64,000 nt of DNA from Pedobacter riviphilus. Lineage in GTDB: Bacteria > Bacteroidota > Bacteroidia > Sphingobacteriales > Sphingobacteriaceae. A program made the translations under genes and the position numbers. Under the pieces are notes generated by a model. It was not told the origin of the DNA and did not search any database. It worked only from the letters and a program-made list of their open reading frames with translations. This document shows, piece by piece, positions 1-9,077 of this stretch (its first letter is position 1; each line of letters starts with the position of its first letter). The stretch spans positions 558,001 through 622,000 of the forward strand of contig NZ_CP061171.1 of NCBI RefSeq assembly GCF_014692875.1, read 5' to 3'.

Positions 1-1
1 T

Positions 2-328
2 CAGGACTTTCAAAAAGGCTGGATGCCCGCACACCCCACGCTATATCTAAAAAGATCGTTGTTTGAAAAAAATGGGGATTACGCATTAGACTTAGGCACT
101 GCTGCCGATTACGAATTAATATTACGTTACTTTTATACCCACAAGATCAAAGCGTTTTATTTACCTGTTTTAATGGTGAATATGCGCACAGGAGGGGTAA
201 GTAATCAATCTTTAGGGAGCAGGATATCTGCTTTTGTTAATGATTATAAAGCACTAAAAAGAAATAAGGTACCCATGCCTTTTTGGGTATTGCTAAAGAA
301 AAAGCTAAGCAAACTCAGTCAGTTTTAG
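2..328 (+). CDS. Glycosyltransferase family 2-like, C-terminal fragment
   Basis: The reading frame is open from the first bases of the window and stops at 328, so only the last 108 or so residues are present; the start lies upstream. The fragment has features common in the C-terminal part of GT2 enzymes that make surface polysaccharide: HPT at the acceptor side, an Asp-Tyr-Glu (DYEL) motif near residue 38, then a basic amphipathic tail ending in KKKLSKLSQF. The next gene is a WecA-type sugar-phosphate transferase, which fits the end of an exopolysaccharide or O-antigen cluster. The specific sugar cannot be told. Confidence 0.7.
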   Translation, partial: QDFQKGWMPAHPTLYLKRSLFEKNGDYALDLGTAADYELILRYFYTHKIKAFYLPVLMVNMRTGGVSNQSLGSRISAFVNDYKALKRNKVPMPFWVLLKKKLSKLSQF

Positions 329-506
329 TGATTGTTAATCAGTTTTTTAGCGTCATTTATTGCTTGCTGGCTTAACATCTGAAATATTTTTTGTCTGTTT
401 AGTGTGACGTAAGTCGATTATTTTGATAAATGTCATGTTAAACATTTTACATCACAATTTTGTTTATCTTAGTATAGTTATATTTGCTTGCAAGTCCCTA
501 TAAGTT

Positions 507-1586
507 TTGCTAAAAGATATTCTGAATACCAGCCCTGACTATTTCTGTATAGCCATATTTATTTTGGCCTTTTCAATCGTAATTATTAGTATTCCAAGTA
601 TCATCTATACTTCTTTAAAGTATGGCCTTTTTGATAAGAATGATCTGTACCGTAAAAAACATAAACGCAATATTTCACGTTTAGGTGGCTTAGCCATTGT
701 AGGTAGTTTTACGGTAAGTATCTTGCTTTTTTCTTCCATTATTAATTTTAAAGAAGCCAACTTTTTAATTGTATCATGTATCATTCTTTCTGCACTTGGT
801 TTAAAAGATGACGTTTACGGTACCAATACCAGTACGAAATTTATTTTGCAGATCGTTGTAGCCTTTATCCTGGTTTTTTTTGGTGCTTTCCGTTTAACAA
901 GTTTGTACGGGGTATTGGGTATAGGAAATATGGCGCCCTTATGGGGAAGCCTTTTTTCGATCGCATTAATTATTTTCCTGAATAATGCATTCAATTTAAT
1001 TGATGGCATTGACGGATTGGCAGGTGGAATCGGCATTTTAACGAGCCTGGCTTTTGGTATTTTGTTTTCTTTTATGGGGCAGGTACCTTATGCATTTATT
1101 GCCTTCGCCCTGGCAGGTGCCATTGCTGGCTTTTTAAAGTACAATTGGTTTCCGGCTAAAATATTTATGGGTGATACGGGTGCACTGATTATCGGGCTTA
1201 TCTCTGCCGCGTTAGCGATTAAATTTATAGAGCTCAATAAGTTTACCGGAGAAAATAAACCTGCTTTTTACTCCGCGCCAGCAATAGCGGTAGCCATACT
1301 AATCGTACCCATCTTCGACTCATTGAGAGTTTTTACCATCCGTATTTTAAAAGGGAGGTCTCCGTTTAAGGGAGACCGCAACCACATTCACCACCGTTTA
1401 GAGCAGTTAGGGTTTAAGTCTAGCTGGATCGTAATTTCTACTGCCGGGTTTAATCTGGCTACAATAGCGGCCACCATTTTCCTTCAGCATCTTGGGAATT
1501 TTGTGCTGATTTTGCTCATTATTGGGCTCTGTATTGTGTTTAATACCCTGCTTACCTTAAGCCTGCTTAAAAGGAAAGGCAGGTAA
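507..1586 (+). CDS. WecA/TagO-type undecaprenyl-phosphate sugar-1-phosphate transferase
   Basis: Integral membrane enzyme of the MraY/WecA/TagO superfamily, which transfers a HexNAc-1-phosphate from UDP-sugar to undecaprenyl phosphate to start a polysaccharide. Motifs seen: DD at about 101-102, NLIDGIDG at 163-170, MGDTG at 221-225 and HIHHRL at 293-298. The last is typical of the WecA/TagO branch rather than MraY; a true MraY lies elsewhere in this window. About ten hydrophobic segments. The start must be TTG at 507: the preceding in-frame triplets are GTT and a stop, and no ATG follows before the conserved domain. Probably initiates the polysaccharide whose transferase ends upstream. Sugar specificity is unknown. 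Confidence 0.88.
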   Translation: MLKDILNTSPDYFCIAIFILAFSIVIISIPSIIYTSLKYGLFDKNDLYRKKHKRNISRLGGLAIVGSFTVSILLFSSIINFKEANFLIVSCIILSALGLKDDVYGTNTSTKFILQIVVAFILVFFGAFRLTSLYGVLGIGNMAPLWGSLFSIALIIFLNNAFNLIDGIDGLAGGIGILTSLAFGILFSFMGQVPYAFIAFALAGAIAGFLKYNWFPAKIFMGDTGALIIGLISAALAIKFIELNKFTGENKPAFYSAPAIAVAILIVPIFDSLRVFTIRILKGRSPFKGDRNHIHHRLEQLGFKSSWIVISTAGFNLATIAATIFLQHLGNFVLILLIIGLCIVFNTLLTLSLLKRKGR

Positions 1587-1646
1587 ACTTTAATAGTAGC
1601 AGGTATAAGCTTTCATCATCTCTTTTCCATCTTATATAATCAGGTC

Positions 1647-1675
1647 TTTGCTTTGATAAATTAATACTAATTTTG
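1647..1675 (+). promoter_or_regulatory. Bacteroidetes-type promoter of gap
   Basis: A TTTG at 1647-1650 (another at 1652-1655) is followed 17 bases later by TAATTTTG at 1668-1675, matching the -33 TTTG and -7 TAnnTTTG elements used by the Bacteroidetes primary sigma factor. It ends 20 bases before the gap start codon. No Shine-Dalgarno sequence is seen. Confidence 0.6.
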
Positions 1676-1695
1676 CGCTCTAATTTTTTAATACG

Positions 1696-2691
1696 ATGAG
1701 GCTGGCAATAAATGGTTTTGGTAGAATAGGAAGAACATTTTTACGCTTAGCATTGGCTGAGGGATTTGAAGTAGTGGCCATTAACGACTTGGCAGATGCC
1801 AAAACGATGGCTCATTTATTTAAGTACGATACTGTTCATGGTGTTTTCGCAGGGAGTGTTTCTGCAAAACCAGATGCACTGGTGATTGATGCGCTTTCGA
1901 TTCCGGTTTTTGCAATTAGAGCAGCTGATGAGTTGCCCTGGTCGGCATTGCACGTTGATTTAGTTGTTGATTGTACAGGTAAAAACCTAACCAGGGAGGC
2001 AGCCGAAAAACACATTACATCGGGTGCAAAACAGGTGCTTATTTCTGCTCCGGCAGCCGATGATATTCCGATGGTGGTTTTAGGGGTAAACGAAGATCAT
2101 ATTGATTTAACTAGTTCTATACTATCGAATGCGAGCTGTACAACCAATAATATTGCCCCAATGATTAAGATTTTAAATGATAACTGGGGTGTTGAAGAAG
2201 GTTATATTACCACTATACACTCCATGACGGGCGATCAGAACCTGCATGATGCTAACCATAAAGATTTACGCAGGGCAAGGGCCGCCTCATCCTCCATTAT
2301 TCCAACTACAACAGGGGCAGCAAAAGCCATTACCCATATTTTTCCAGAATTGGATGGCCGTTTAGGTGGGGCAGGAATCAGGGTTCCGGTTTTAAACGGA
2401 TCATTAACCGATTTTACCTGTCTGTTAAAAAAGAAAACCACGATTAAAGAAATTAATACTGCCTTTAAACGCGCTGCAGATAATGAGTTGAAGGGCCTTG
2501 TACAATACACGGAAGACCCGATTGTATCGGTCGATATTATTGATAACCCACATTCCTGCGTATTCGATTCGCTATTGACTTCTATTGTAGGCGATATGGT
2601 TAAAGTAGTGGGCTGGTATGATAACGAATATGGTTATAGCAGCCGTTTAATCGATGTGGTAAGGAAAATAGAAACGCTTTCTAAAGCTTGA
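1696..2691 (+). CDS. gap: Glyceraldehyde-3-phosphate dehydrogenase
   Basis: Cytoplasmic glycolytic enzyme that oxidises and phosphorylates glyceraldehyde 3-phosphate with NAD(P). The N-terminus carries the Rossmann motif INGFGRIGR (residues 4-12). The catalytic cysteine is C148 in SCTTN. The C-terminal WYDNEYGYS is also typical. At 331 residues it has the usual family length and no defects. ATG start, 20 bases after a clear promoter. The next metabolic gene, pgk, is the following glycolytic step but is separated by a 640-base repeat-rich spacer and a GNAT gene, so the two are not one tight operon. Confidence 0.97.
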   Translation: MRLAINGFGRIGRTFLRLALAEGFEVVAINDLADAKTMAHLFKYDTVHGVFAGSVSAKPDALVIDALSIPVFAIRAADELPWSALHVDLVVDCTGKNLTREAAEKHITSGAKQVLISAPAADDIPMVVLGVNEDHIDLTSSILSNASCTTNNIAPMIKILNDNWGVEEGYITTIHSMTGDQNLHDANHKDLRRARAASSSIIPTTTGAAKAITHIFPELDGRLGGAGIRVPVLNGSLTDFTCLLKKKTTIKEINTAFKRAADNELKGLVQYTEDPIVSVDIIDNPHSCVFDSLLTSIVGDMVKVVGWYDNEYGYSSRLIDVVRKIETLSKA

Positions 2692-2773
2692 TGATTTAAA
2701 TTCTTAAGCAACATTTATTTTTAGCTTTACATAGACCTTCTTTTTGTTCCACAGGTCAGCAACATCTTCCAGG

Positions 2774-2850
2774 CCATCACAAAAAAATATAGGAAACAGA
2801 AAGAAAGGTTGCTGTAACCGATAGGCACTATGTCTGCTTTGCAAGAAAAT
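2774..2850 (+). repeat. Dispersed hairpin repeat, copy A
   Basis: Begins ccatcacaaaaaaatatagg and contains gctgtaaccgataggca in the centre, with purine-rich gaaagaaag on the left and ctttgcaag on the right that can pair as a stem. It aligns with copy B (3102-3174) over nearly its whole length and more weakly with copy C (11593-11650). Confidence 0.6.
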
Positions 2851-3101
2851 TTAGATTATTTTTTTTGGAGCGCAGGCCTGTACAGTTATGAAAGTTCGTT
2901 CCCGTTCTTCGCTATATCCCCTGCGCTGCACTCCTGTGGATACCACTGCGCCCGGGCTAGGTACTTCTTATCTGCGGGGGAAGCCATACCAAGCTGCCCA
3001 TTCTAATATACACTACGGTTTTGTTACACAAGCCTTGGTTAAATAAACCTTATTGTGGCAGCTGTCCTTTTTGCCCCGCTAAGCCCACAATATGCTGCTA
3101 A

Positions 3102-3174
3102 CCATCACAAAAAGATAGGAGCGGAAAGAAGGGCTGCCGTAACTTATAGGCATTAGGCTTGCTTTTCTTGAAAA
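3102..3174 (+). repeat. Dispersed hairpin repeat, copy B
   Basis: Aligns with copy A: same opening ccatcacaaaaa, same purine-rich left arm (ggaaagaagg), central gctgccgtaacttataggca, and a pyrimidine-rich right arm (gcttgcttttc). Differences between copies include substitutions in both arms, with pairing only partly kept. Confidence 0.6.
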
Positions 3175-3266
3175 TGGCACATTGTTCATTTGTTTTGATC
3201 GTTGCCAACTGGAGCTAAATGTTGAAAATTGTGGCCGATATTATTATTGGGTTTCAATTGCTTTAT

Positions 3267-3274
3267 TAACTTTG
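3267..3274 (+). promoter_or_regulatory. Possible -7 element for the GNAT-pgk unit
   Basis: TAACTTTG matches TAnnTTTG. A clear TTTG at -33 is missing, so this is a weak call. It lies 58 bases before the GNAT start codon. Confidence 0.35.
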
Positions 3275-3332
3275 CAGACGTTTGCAGTGCATCCTATAGC
3301 AATGTCTTTAGATATAAGCTAACGATAAAAAT

Positions 3333-3770
3333 ATGGTCAAATTTATTCTTCCGGAAGAAGTACTGCCTTTAAGAAGCCTGGTTTTACGTAATGGCAAACC
3401 ATTCGAAGCATGTGTTTTTGAAGGCGATCTTGCCTACGATACCTTTCACCTTGGTTTTTTAAAAGATGGAGAAATAAAATCAATTGCTACTTTTATGCGG
3501 AACGATTTTTTTCCGGAAGAAGGAGAGGGCTATCAGCTTAGGGGAATGGCTACACACCCTGATGCCGTTGGAAATGGTTATGGTGCAGCGTTGGTTACTT
3601 TTGCCATTGAGTACCTAAAAGAATATAAAACCGATTATTTATGGTGTAATGCCCGCTCAACGGCGGCAGCTTTTTACAAGAAAATCGGCTTCACTACCGA
3701 ATCGCCTGAATTTGATATCCCTGGTATCGGTTTCCATTACGAAATGAAATTAAACTTAAATCAAAAATAA
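3333..3770 (+). CDS. GNAT family N-acetyltransferase
   Basis: A 145-residue single-domain GNAT protein that would transfer an acyl group from acyl-CoA to an unknown amine. The acetyl-CoA site is visible as LRGMATHPDAVGNGYGAAL (about 69-87), where V-G-N-G-Y-G takes the Q/RxxGxG/A position, followed by the usual ARSTAAAFYKKIGF near the C-terminus. The stop is only 6 bases before the pgk start, so the two are probably co-transcribed. Nothing in the sequence gives the substrate. Confidence 0.85.
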   Translation: MVKFILPEEVLPLRSLVLRNGKPFEACVFEGDLAYDTFHLGFLKDGEIKSIATFMRNDFFPEEGEGYQLRGMATHPDAVGNGYGAALVTFAIEYLKEYKTDYLWCNARSTAAAFYKKIGFTTESPEFDIPGIGFHYEMKLNLNQK

Positions 3771-3776
3771 TTAAAC

Positions 3777-4969
3777 ATGAACACCATTGACCAGTTTGAC
3801 TTTAAAGATAAAAAAGCATTAATCAGGGTAGACTTTAACGTGCCGTTGGATGATGAATTTAAAATTACAGATGACAAAAGAATCAGAGCTGCTTTACCAA
3901 CCATTTCCAAGATCTTAAAAGATGGCGGAGCTGTTATTTTAATGTCGCACCTGGGCCGCCCGAAAGATGGGCCAACCGATAAATATTCTTTAAAACACAT
4001 CTTATCTGATTTATCTGCTCTTATTGGTGTTGAAGTTAAGTTTGCTGACGATTGTATTGGCGAAAGTGCCGTAAAACAGGCAGCTGATTTAAAATCGGGT
4101 GAAGTTTTATTGTTAGAAAACCTTCGTTTTTACAAAGAAGAAGAAAAGGGCGATGTGGCCTTTGCAGAGAAATTATCAAAATTGGGCGATGTTTATGTAA
4201 ACGATGCCTTTGGTACAGCCCACCGTGCACATGCTTCTACTTCAATTATTGCTCAGTTTTTTCCAAAAGCAAAATACTTTGGTTATTTAATGGCCGCTGA
4301 GGTAGAAAATGCAGAGAAAATTTTAAACCATGCAGAAAGACCTTTTACTGCAATTATGGGTGGTGCTAAAGTATCTGACAAGATTCTTCTGATCGAGAAA
4401 TTGTTAGATAAGGTAGATAACCTGATTATTGGCGGTGGTATGGCTTACACTTTTGCTAAAGCACAAGGTGGAGAAATCGGCACCTCGTTATTAGAAGCTG
4501 ATAAACAGGAACTTTCTTTAGAACTGATTGAAAAAGCAAAAGCAAAAGGTGTAAACCTGATTTTGCCTGCTGATACGGTAATTGCTGATAAATTTGCAAA
4601 CGATGCGGCTAAAAAGGATGTAGATTCAGGCCATATTCCTGCAGATTGGATGGGACTGGATATCGGCCCGAAATCAGTTGCATTATTTCAGGATATAATT
4701 AAAAACTCTAAAACCTTATTGTGGAATGGTCCAATGGGGTTTTCGAAATGGAAAGTTTCCAGGTAGGTACTAAAGCTGTTGCAGAAGCAGTTGTTGCAGC
4801 TACTAAAGATAACGGTGCATTCTCATTAATCGGTGGTGGCGATTCGGCCGCGGCGATAGCCAAATTTGGTATGGAAGATGAAGTAAGTTATGTTTCTACT
4901 GGTGGTGGTGCTTTGCTCGAATATATGGAAGGCAAAGAGTTGCCAGGTGTTAAAGCCATTAATGGATAA
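3777..4969 (+). CDS. pgk: Phosphoglycerate kinase, interrupted by a one-base frameshift
   Basis: Transfers phosphate from 1,3-bisphosphoglycerate to ADP. Seen: RVDFNVP at 17-23, HLGRP at 58-62, GGAKVSDK at 195-202, and the C-terminal GGGDSAAA. The frame runs 3777-4766 and then ends in a non-family tail (FSKWKVSR). The true C-terminus continues in the -1 frame from [13 protein letters not shown] to the stop at 4969. The break is at the G run 4736-4739; one extra G restores a 397-residue protein of normal length. Because pgk is normally needed and the rest is intact, a sequence error is most likely. A recent mutation or ribosome slippage on GGGG is possible. The upstream GNAT gene is 6 bases away. 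Confidence 0.9.
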
Positions 4970-4993
4970 ACATAAATCGATTTCGATTAAGGA

Positions 4994-5020
4994 GGCCTTG
5001 CAGATTGCAGGGCCTTTTTT
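4994..5020 (+). terminator. Rho-independent terminator after pgk
   Basis: Arms ggccttgca (4994-5002) and tgcagggcc (5006-5014) pair with one G-T wobble around a gat loop and are followed by six T. It lies 25 bases past the restored pgk stop, which supports the longer pgk reading. Confidence 0.85.
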
Positions 5021-5150
5021 GTTAAAAGACAAGAAGGTTGAGAGCTGAAGTAATTCAGATGGCTGGCATATTTCTCGTTTAGCGAAAATAGTTTTAAGTT
5101 TAATGAATAAGTTATCATTTTTTTGATAAAAAGCAGGGAAAGAATATACC

Positions 5151-5672
5151 ATGAATTATTATAATCTAAAACAGATCCGAAAACCCATACCTAAGTTGGT
5201 TGTAACGGATACAGACGAACAAGAATTATTTTCTTTCATTTTTACAGAAGAAAATGAAGAGATATTAACGGCAGATATAGCTGGCAGCACATATTGTCTG
5301 GCGAAAAATCCCCTTAGCGAAAGAATCAGCTACGAATTAAAAAAAGATGATTTTTTATTTTGTGAGATCTTGGGTGGTAGCATTCCAATGTTAACCATCA
5401 AAAGCATAATATCGGATGATAATAACAATGATATCAGCGTAGAATTGAATATTTCTGCACATATTAGTTTTTGGACCAAACAACCCTCTCTTACCTTGTT
5501 TTATAATGAGGCCAGGTTATTTAAGATAAAACACACATTCTTTAGTGGCTGGGAACTTGAAAGTGCTGTGGCAGCAGACCATAAAAACTTCAATAATTTT
5601 CTTTTTACCTTTGTATCCCTGTTCGTAATTTCACAACGTGAGTTGCATTTTAGAGTGCTGGGAGAGTATTAG
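5151..5672 (+). CDS. Hypothetical protein, 173 residues
   Basis: I do not recognise this protein. It has no signal peptide or membrane segment. The sequence is rich in alternating hydrophobic/polar stretches that suggest a beta-sheet fold, for example residues 28-75 and 85-130. A single-domain beta-barrel of the Tubby/LURP-one type would look like this, but that is a guess. It follows the pgk terminator and so has its own promoter. The neighbour on the far side (MscS channel) is convergent, so context gives no function. Confidence 0.6.
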   Translation: MNYYNLKQIRKPIPKLVVTDTDEQELFSFIFTEENEEILTADIAGSTYCLAKNPLSERISYELKKDDFLFCEILGGSIPMLTIKSIISDDNNNDISVELNISAHISFWTKQPSLTLFYNEARLFKIKHTFFSGWELESAVAADHKNFNNFLFTFVSLFVISQRELHFRVLGEY

Positions 5673-5774
5673 CTTTTAAATACATTACCTGGATAATGTT
5701 ATCAGCATTGCTCTTTCATCGCAAAACTGCCTAAGGATTAAAATAATGTTCTGCAACCAGGAATCTAAAAGGAG

Positions 5775-7664
5775 TTAAGCATTTGGCCTTCCCTTACTAT
5801 CTTTTTGTACTTTGTTTTCTGTACGGAAGGCGGGAGCCTGATAATCTGCCGGCAAGTAGTCTTGCGGAATAGTTGTCGCGTTACCATCCCTGAGTGCCTT
5901 GTAGTGTGGCGACATGATCTCTACGCCAGCTTCGTTAAACTGATCCTGGATATTGGCATGTAGCCCTGAATAGATAACGGCCTGTTTGTTTGCAGATTTT
6001 GTAAAAGCATTAAGGCGATAGCTTACATAATAATCATCAAGACTGGTTTGGAGCACATAGGGCTTAGGTTCAGCCTCAATGAGCTCAGTAGCTAGTGCTG
6101 CATCAATCAGCAGTTGATGTACCTGTCTCCAGGGAACATCATAACCTATAGTAACTGTAGTATTGACGATGAGCCCCTTTTCGGCAGCTTCTATACTGAA
6201 GTTTATGGTATGGTTGTTCATCACAGTGGAGTTGGGGATAGAGACGATCTCATTCTGAATGGTACGTACTCGGGTTACCAGCAAAGTCTTTTCGGTAATA
6301 TCGCCTGTAACCTCACCAATTTTTACCCGGTCGCCGATCCTGAAGGCGCGCATATAGGTTAACACGAGCCCGGCAACAACATTGCCTAATGCACCTGCAG
6401 ATCCAAAAGTAAACAGCACGCCCATAAATACCGATACTCCTTTAAAAACACCTGAATCCGAGCCTGGCAGGTAAGGGAAAATCACAATGAGCATAAAGGC
6501 CAGGATCAACACCCTGATAATCTGATAGGTAGGATTCGCCCAGTCTTTATAAAAGCCTGGAATGGTGAGCTTTCCCCGTTCGATCTCTGTTTTAATGAAG
6601 CGGACCAGGCGGATTACGTAACGAAAAACCACCAGCAACACGAGTATGGTCATTAGATCGGGGATATAGTGCCACACCGAAATGCCAATTTTCTTTAGTG
6701 GGCTGAGGATATAACTCAGCAGGTTGACAGAAAGATCACGGGTAAAGGGGAAAATGCCAAATAACACCGGAAAAGCAAGGTAAATAACCACCAGGATAAC
6801 GGCGTAACGGATGATTTTTAATATAATGGCTATTGCGTTCTGTTGATGCGCAGCATCTAAGAGCTCATAATTTTTTATCCTGATCCCTTCTTTGAGGCGA
6901 CCGTCTGAGGAGATAATTTTTCCGGACAGTTTTTTAAAAAGCTTATTGATCAGGTAAATCAGGGCAATAACCACAGTGATGACCAATAAGGTTAGCAGGA
7001 TCTCTTCCAGGATAACCCGCCAACTGTTATCTTTCCGGTACTGCTCAAGGGCAGCCGATATTTTTTTCTTGATGTACGCTGTATAACTGTTACGGTCTTT
7101 TTTTGCCCAAAGTGCATCCTGGTCGGTGATTGATAATAACAGGCTGCTGCCATAGAGGAGGTCTGTAGATTGTTCTGCCGGGCTGATTTTGAGTGAGTCT
7201 GCTGAGTACCCAGGGGCATCACCAATGCGCTCTAGCCTTTCTGCAACCGCCCGGGCACGGTCTGATGCACTGAAACTTCCCAATTTGGCATAGATATAAT
7301 AAAGGGTATCTGAATGGAAAACCACTGGTATGCCCTTGATGATGGAGCGAAGCGAATCAATCTGGTGTTGCTGGCTCGAAAGATGTACCGAATCTCTTTT
7401 CTTAAGTGAGGTGAGCTCTGCCATTAGAGATTCACGCTGGGATTTATCCGCTACACCCAATATGCTCACACGCCTTTCAAGCTCAGATCTTTTAAGTGAG
7501 TCTGATAGCCTCTCGGCAGACAGCTGGTTAACGCGGTCGAGATCATTTTCGAGTTTTTTAATGGCTACACTGTCGGTTTTTTTGTTAGCGCTATCTTGTC
7601 TTGCAATGCAGTTAAAGGTAGAAGCACAAATGATGAGGGCAAGTACGGTAAAAATTCTGATCAT
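5775..7664 (-). CDS. MscS-family mechanosensitive ion channel with periplasmic N-terminal region
   Basis: A 629-residue inner-membrane channel of the MscS family, which releases solutes on hypo-osmotic shock. Residues 1-22 form a signal peptide (MIRIFTVLALIICASTFNCIA). Residues 25-110 are charged and probably coiled coil, with many Lys, Glu and Ser. Several membrane helices follow between about 220 and 430. The conserved pore-lining helix and beta domain follow: GSAGALGNVVAGLVLTY, then FRIGDRVKIGEVTGDI and VSIPNSTVMNNHTINFS (about 445-500). The C-terminal domain ends at DYQAPAFRTENK. The family is clear. The N-terminal extension is longer than in E. coli MscS and resembles larger multi-domain members. 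Monocistronic and convergent with the preceding gene. Confidence 0.93.
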   Translation of the reverse strand: MIRIFTVLALIICASTFNCIARQDSANKKTDSVAIKKLENDLDRVNQLSAERLSDSLKRSELERRVSILGVADKSQRESLMAELTSLKKRDSVHLSSQQHQIDSLRSIIKGIPVVFHSDTLYYIYAKLGSFSASDRARAVAERLERIGDAPGYSADSLKISPAEQSTDLLYGSSLLLSITDQDALWAKKDRNSYTAYIKKKISAALEQYRKDNSWRVILEEILLTLLVITVVIALIYLINKLFKKLSGKIISSDGRLKEGIRIKNYELLDAAHQQNAIAIILKIIRYAVILVVIYLAFPVLFGIFPFTRDLSVNLLSYILSPLKKIGISVWHYIPDLMTILVLLVVFRYVIRLVRFIKTEIERGKLTIPGFYKDWANPTYQIIRVLILAFMLIVIFPYLPGSDSGVFKGVSVFMGVLFTFGSAGALGNVVAGLVLTYMRAFRIGDRVKIGEVTGDITEKTLLVTRVRTIQNEIVSIPNSTVMNNHTINFSIEAAEKGLIVNTTVTIGYDVPWRQVHQLLIDAALATELIEAEPKPYVLQTSLDDYYVSYRLNAFTKSANKQAVIYSGLHANIQDQFNEAGVEIMSPHYKALRDGNATTIPQDYLPADYQAPAFRTENKVQKDSKGRPNA

Positions 7665-7903
7665 ATTTTTTTCAATGGCTTTACCTAAAGTAATAAAATT
7701 AAGCCATAACTGAATAAAATCGGCTTAGGTTGCCATTAAAATGAGCCGATCAGAATTTTGAAGCATAACTGGGTTTTCATATTTAAACTAATTGGGTATT
7801 TGCGCCTAAAACAAATAAGTCATACCTTACCCTTAATTGCTAAGTCAGCTGCTTATAGTAGCCGCCGGGTATATATGAATTGCTTAATAAACGAATTACA
7901 TCT

Positions 7904-8878
7904 ATGAGAAAAAAACTCTTTTTGTTTGGAATAGGCTGTCTGCTGATTGTAGGCCTATCGGAAAAAACATTTGCTGCAACAATTGTAAAACCAGATCATA
8001 TGCAGGTGCTTACTGAGCCTGCAGCGCTGATTGGCCGTTGGGATATTACGGTTGATGTAAACGGAAAATCGGCTCCAGCCTGGTTGGAAGTAAAACTATC
8101 GGGTTATAAAACTTTAGTGGGGTATTTTGTATCTACTGCAGGTAGTGCACGTCCGGTATCGGAAGTAAAATTTGCTGACGGCAAGTTTAAGTTTGAAATC
8201 CCGCCACAATGGGAAAGTGGTACATCGAATTTGATTATCGACGGTACTGTGGCCGAAGCAGGCATCCAGGGGATAATGACTGATTGCAATGGTAAACAAT
8301 ATAGCTGGAAAGGTGTAAAAGCACCTTACCTGAAAAGAGCTGGCGCGCCAGCATGGGGTAAACCTATCAATTTGTTCAATGGTAAAGATCTATCGGGATG
8401 GAAAGCCAATGGACCAAACCAGTGGATAGTGAAAAATGGTATTTTAACCAGTCCGAAAGCAGGTTCAAATCTTATTACTGAACAGAAATACAATGATTTT
8501 AAGCTCCATGTCGAATTCAGGTATTCAAAAGGTGGAAACAGCGGTGTGTACTTAAGAGGCCGTTACGAGGTGCAGATTGAAGATAGCAAAAAAGATGCGC
8601 ATCCTAATAGCGTACTCTTCGGTGGTATTTATGGATTTTTAACTCCTAACGAAATGGTTACGCTTGGCCCAGATGAATGGCAGCGATACGATATTACTCT
8701 TGTTGGCCGTTTGGTAACAGTGGTAGCCAATGGCAAAACCATCATCAGTAACCAGGAAATTCCGGGCATTACCGGAGGAGCATTGGATAGTAATGAGGGA
8801 GAGTCCGGGCCTATTTATCTCCAGGGAGATCACGAACCGATCGAATACCGGAAAATTGTAATTACACCGGCAAAATAA
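7904..8878 (+). CDS. Secreted DUF1080 (3-keto-disaccharide hydrolase-type) protein
   Basis: Start chosen at ATG 7904 because it gives a clean signal peptide (MRKKLFLFGIGCLLIVGL, cleavage near AFA-ATI); the longer frame begins at a TTG 24 bases upstream. Residues about 150-324 are a DUF1080 domain: LFNGKDLSGWKANGPNQW, LHVEFRYSKGGNSGVYLRG, YEVQIEDS, and the ending GPIYLQGDHEPIEYRKI. The family has a concanavalin-like fold, and some members hydrolyse 3-keto-glycosides. The N-terminal 120 residues form an extra beta-rich domain. Likely periplasmic or surface. No linked sugar-locus gene is adjacent. Confidence 0.88.
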   Translation: MRKKLFLFGIGCLLIVGLSEKTFAATIVKPDHMQVLTEPAALIGRWDITVDVNGKSAPAWLEVKLSGYKTLVGYFVSTAGSARPVSEVKFADGKFKFEIPPQWESGTSNLIIDGTVAEAGIQGIMTDCNGKQYSWKGVKAPYLKRAGAPAWGKPINLFNGKDLSGWKANGPNQWIVKNGILTSPKAGSNLITEQKYNDFKLHVEFRYSKGGNSGVYLRGRYEVQIEDSKKDAHPNSVLFGGIYGFLTPNEMVTLGPDEWQRYDITLVGRLVTVVANGKTIISNQEIPGITGGALDSNEGESGPIYLQGDHEPIEYRKIVITPAK

Positions 8879-8940
8879 TTATCTCTAATAGGAGAGGTTG
8901 TATCATAAAATAGAATTGCCAATCCTGAGTGATAATTTTA

Positions 8941-8978
8941 TTGCATAAAAATCCGATATATATCGGATTTTTATGCAA
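8941..8978. terminator. Perfect 38-bp palindrome, bidirectional terminator
   Basis: Nineteen bases (ttgcataaaaatccgatat) are followed at once by their exact reverse complement. Both strands have an A/T-rich outer arm, so it can end transcription from the DUF1080 gene (+) and from the PepSY gene (-), which converge on it. Confidence 0.75.
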
Positions 8979-9077
8979 ATGTTAGATTATAAGGGTCGTC
9001 ATTTCCAACTCGATAGGGAATCGCTTGCAAGTTTGAAAAACAGCTAAAAGATTTTATACTGAAGAAATAGTATCACT

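Larger units (their letters stand above)
2692..3332. other. Repeat-rich 641-base spacer between gap and the GNAT gene
   Basis: No convincing gene is seen in any frame. The spacer holds two related hairpin-forming repeats (2774-2850 and 3102-3174) around a GC-rich core (about 2868-3060) with short palindromic words such as gcgcaggcctg and gcgcccgggc. Its composition differs from the AT-rich spacers elsewhere in the window. It looks like a nested cluster of dispersed intergenic repeats. The last 60 bases contain a possible promoter (TAACTTTG, 3267-3274) for the GNAT gene. Confidence 0.6.

Noticed and set aside
815..1036. Reverse-strand frame within the WecA/TagO-type gene
   Set aside because: A shadow of the real gene, like most long opposite-strand frames here.
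2868..3060. Possible riboswitch or structured RNA in the gap-GNAT spacer
   Set aside because: Palindromic words occur, but no known riboswitch consensus can be matched.
3777..4766. pgk as a genuine pseudogene
   Set aside because: All motifs are intact apart from a single missing G, and the full-length frame is followed by a proper terminator.
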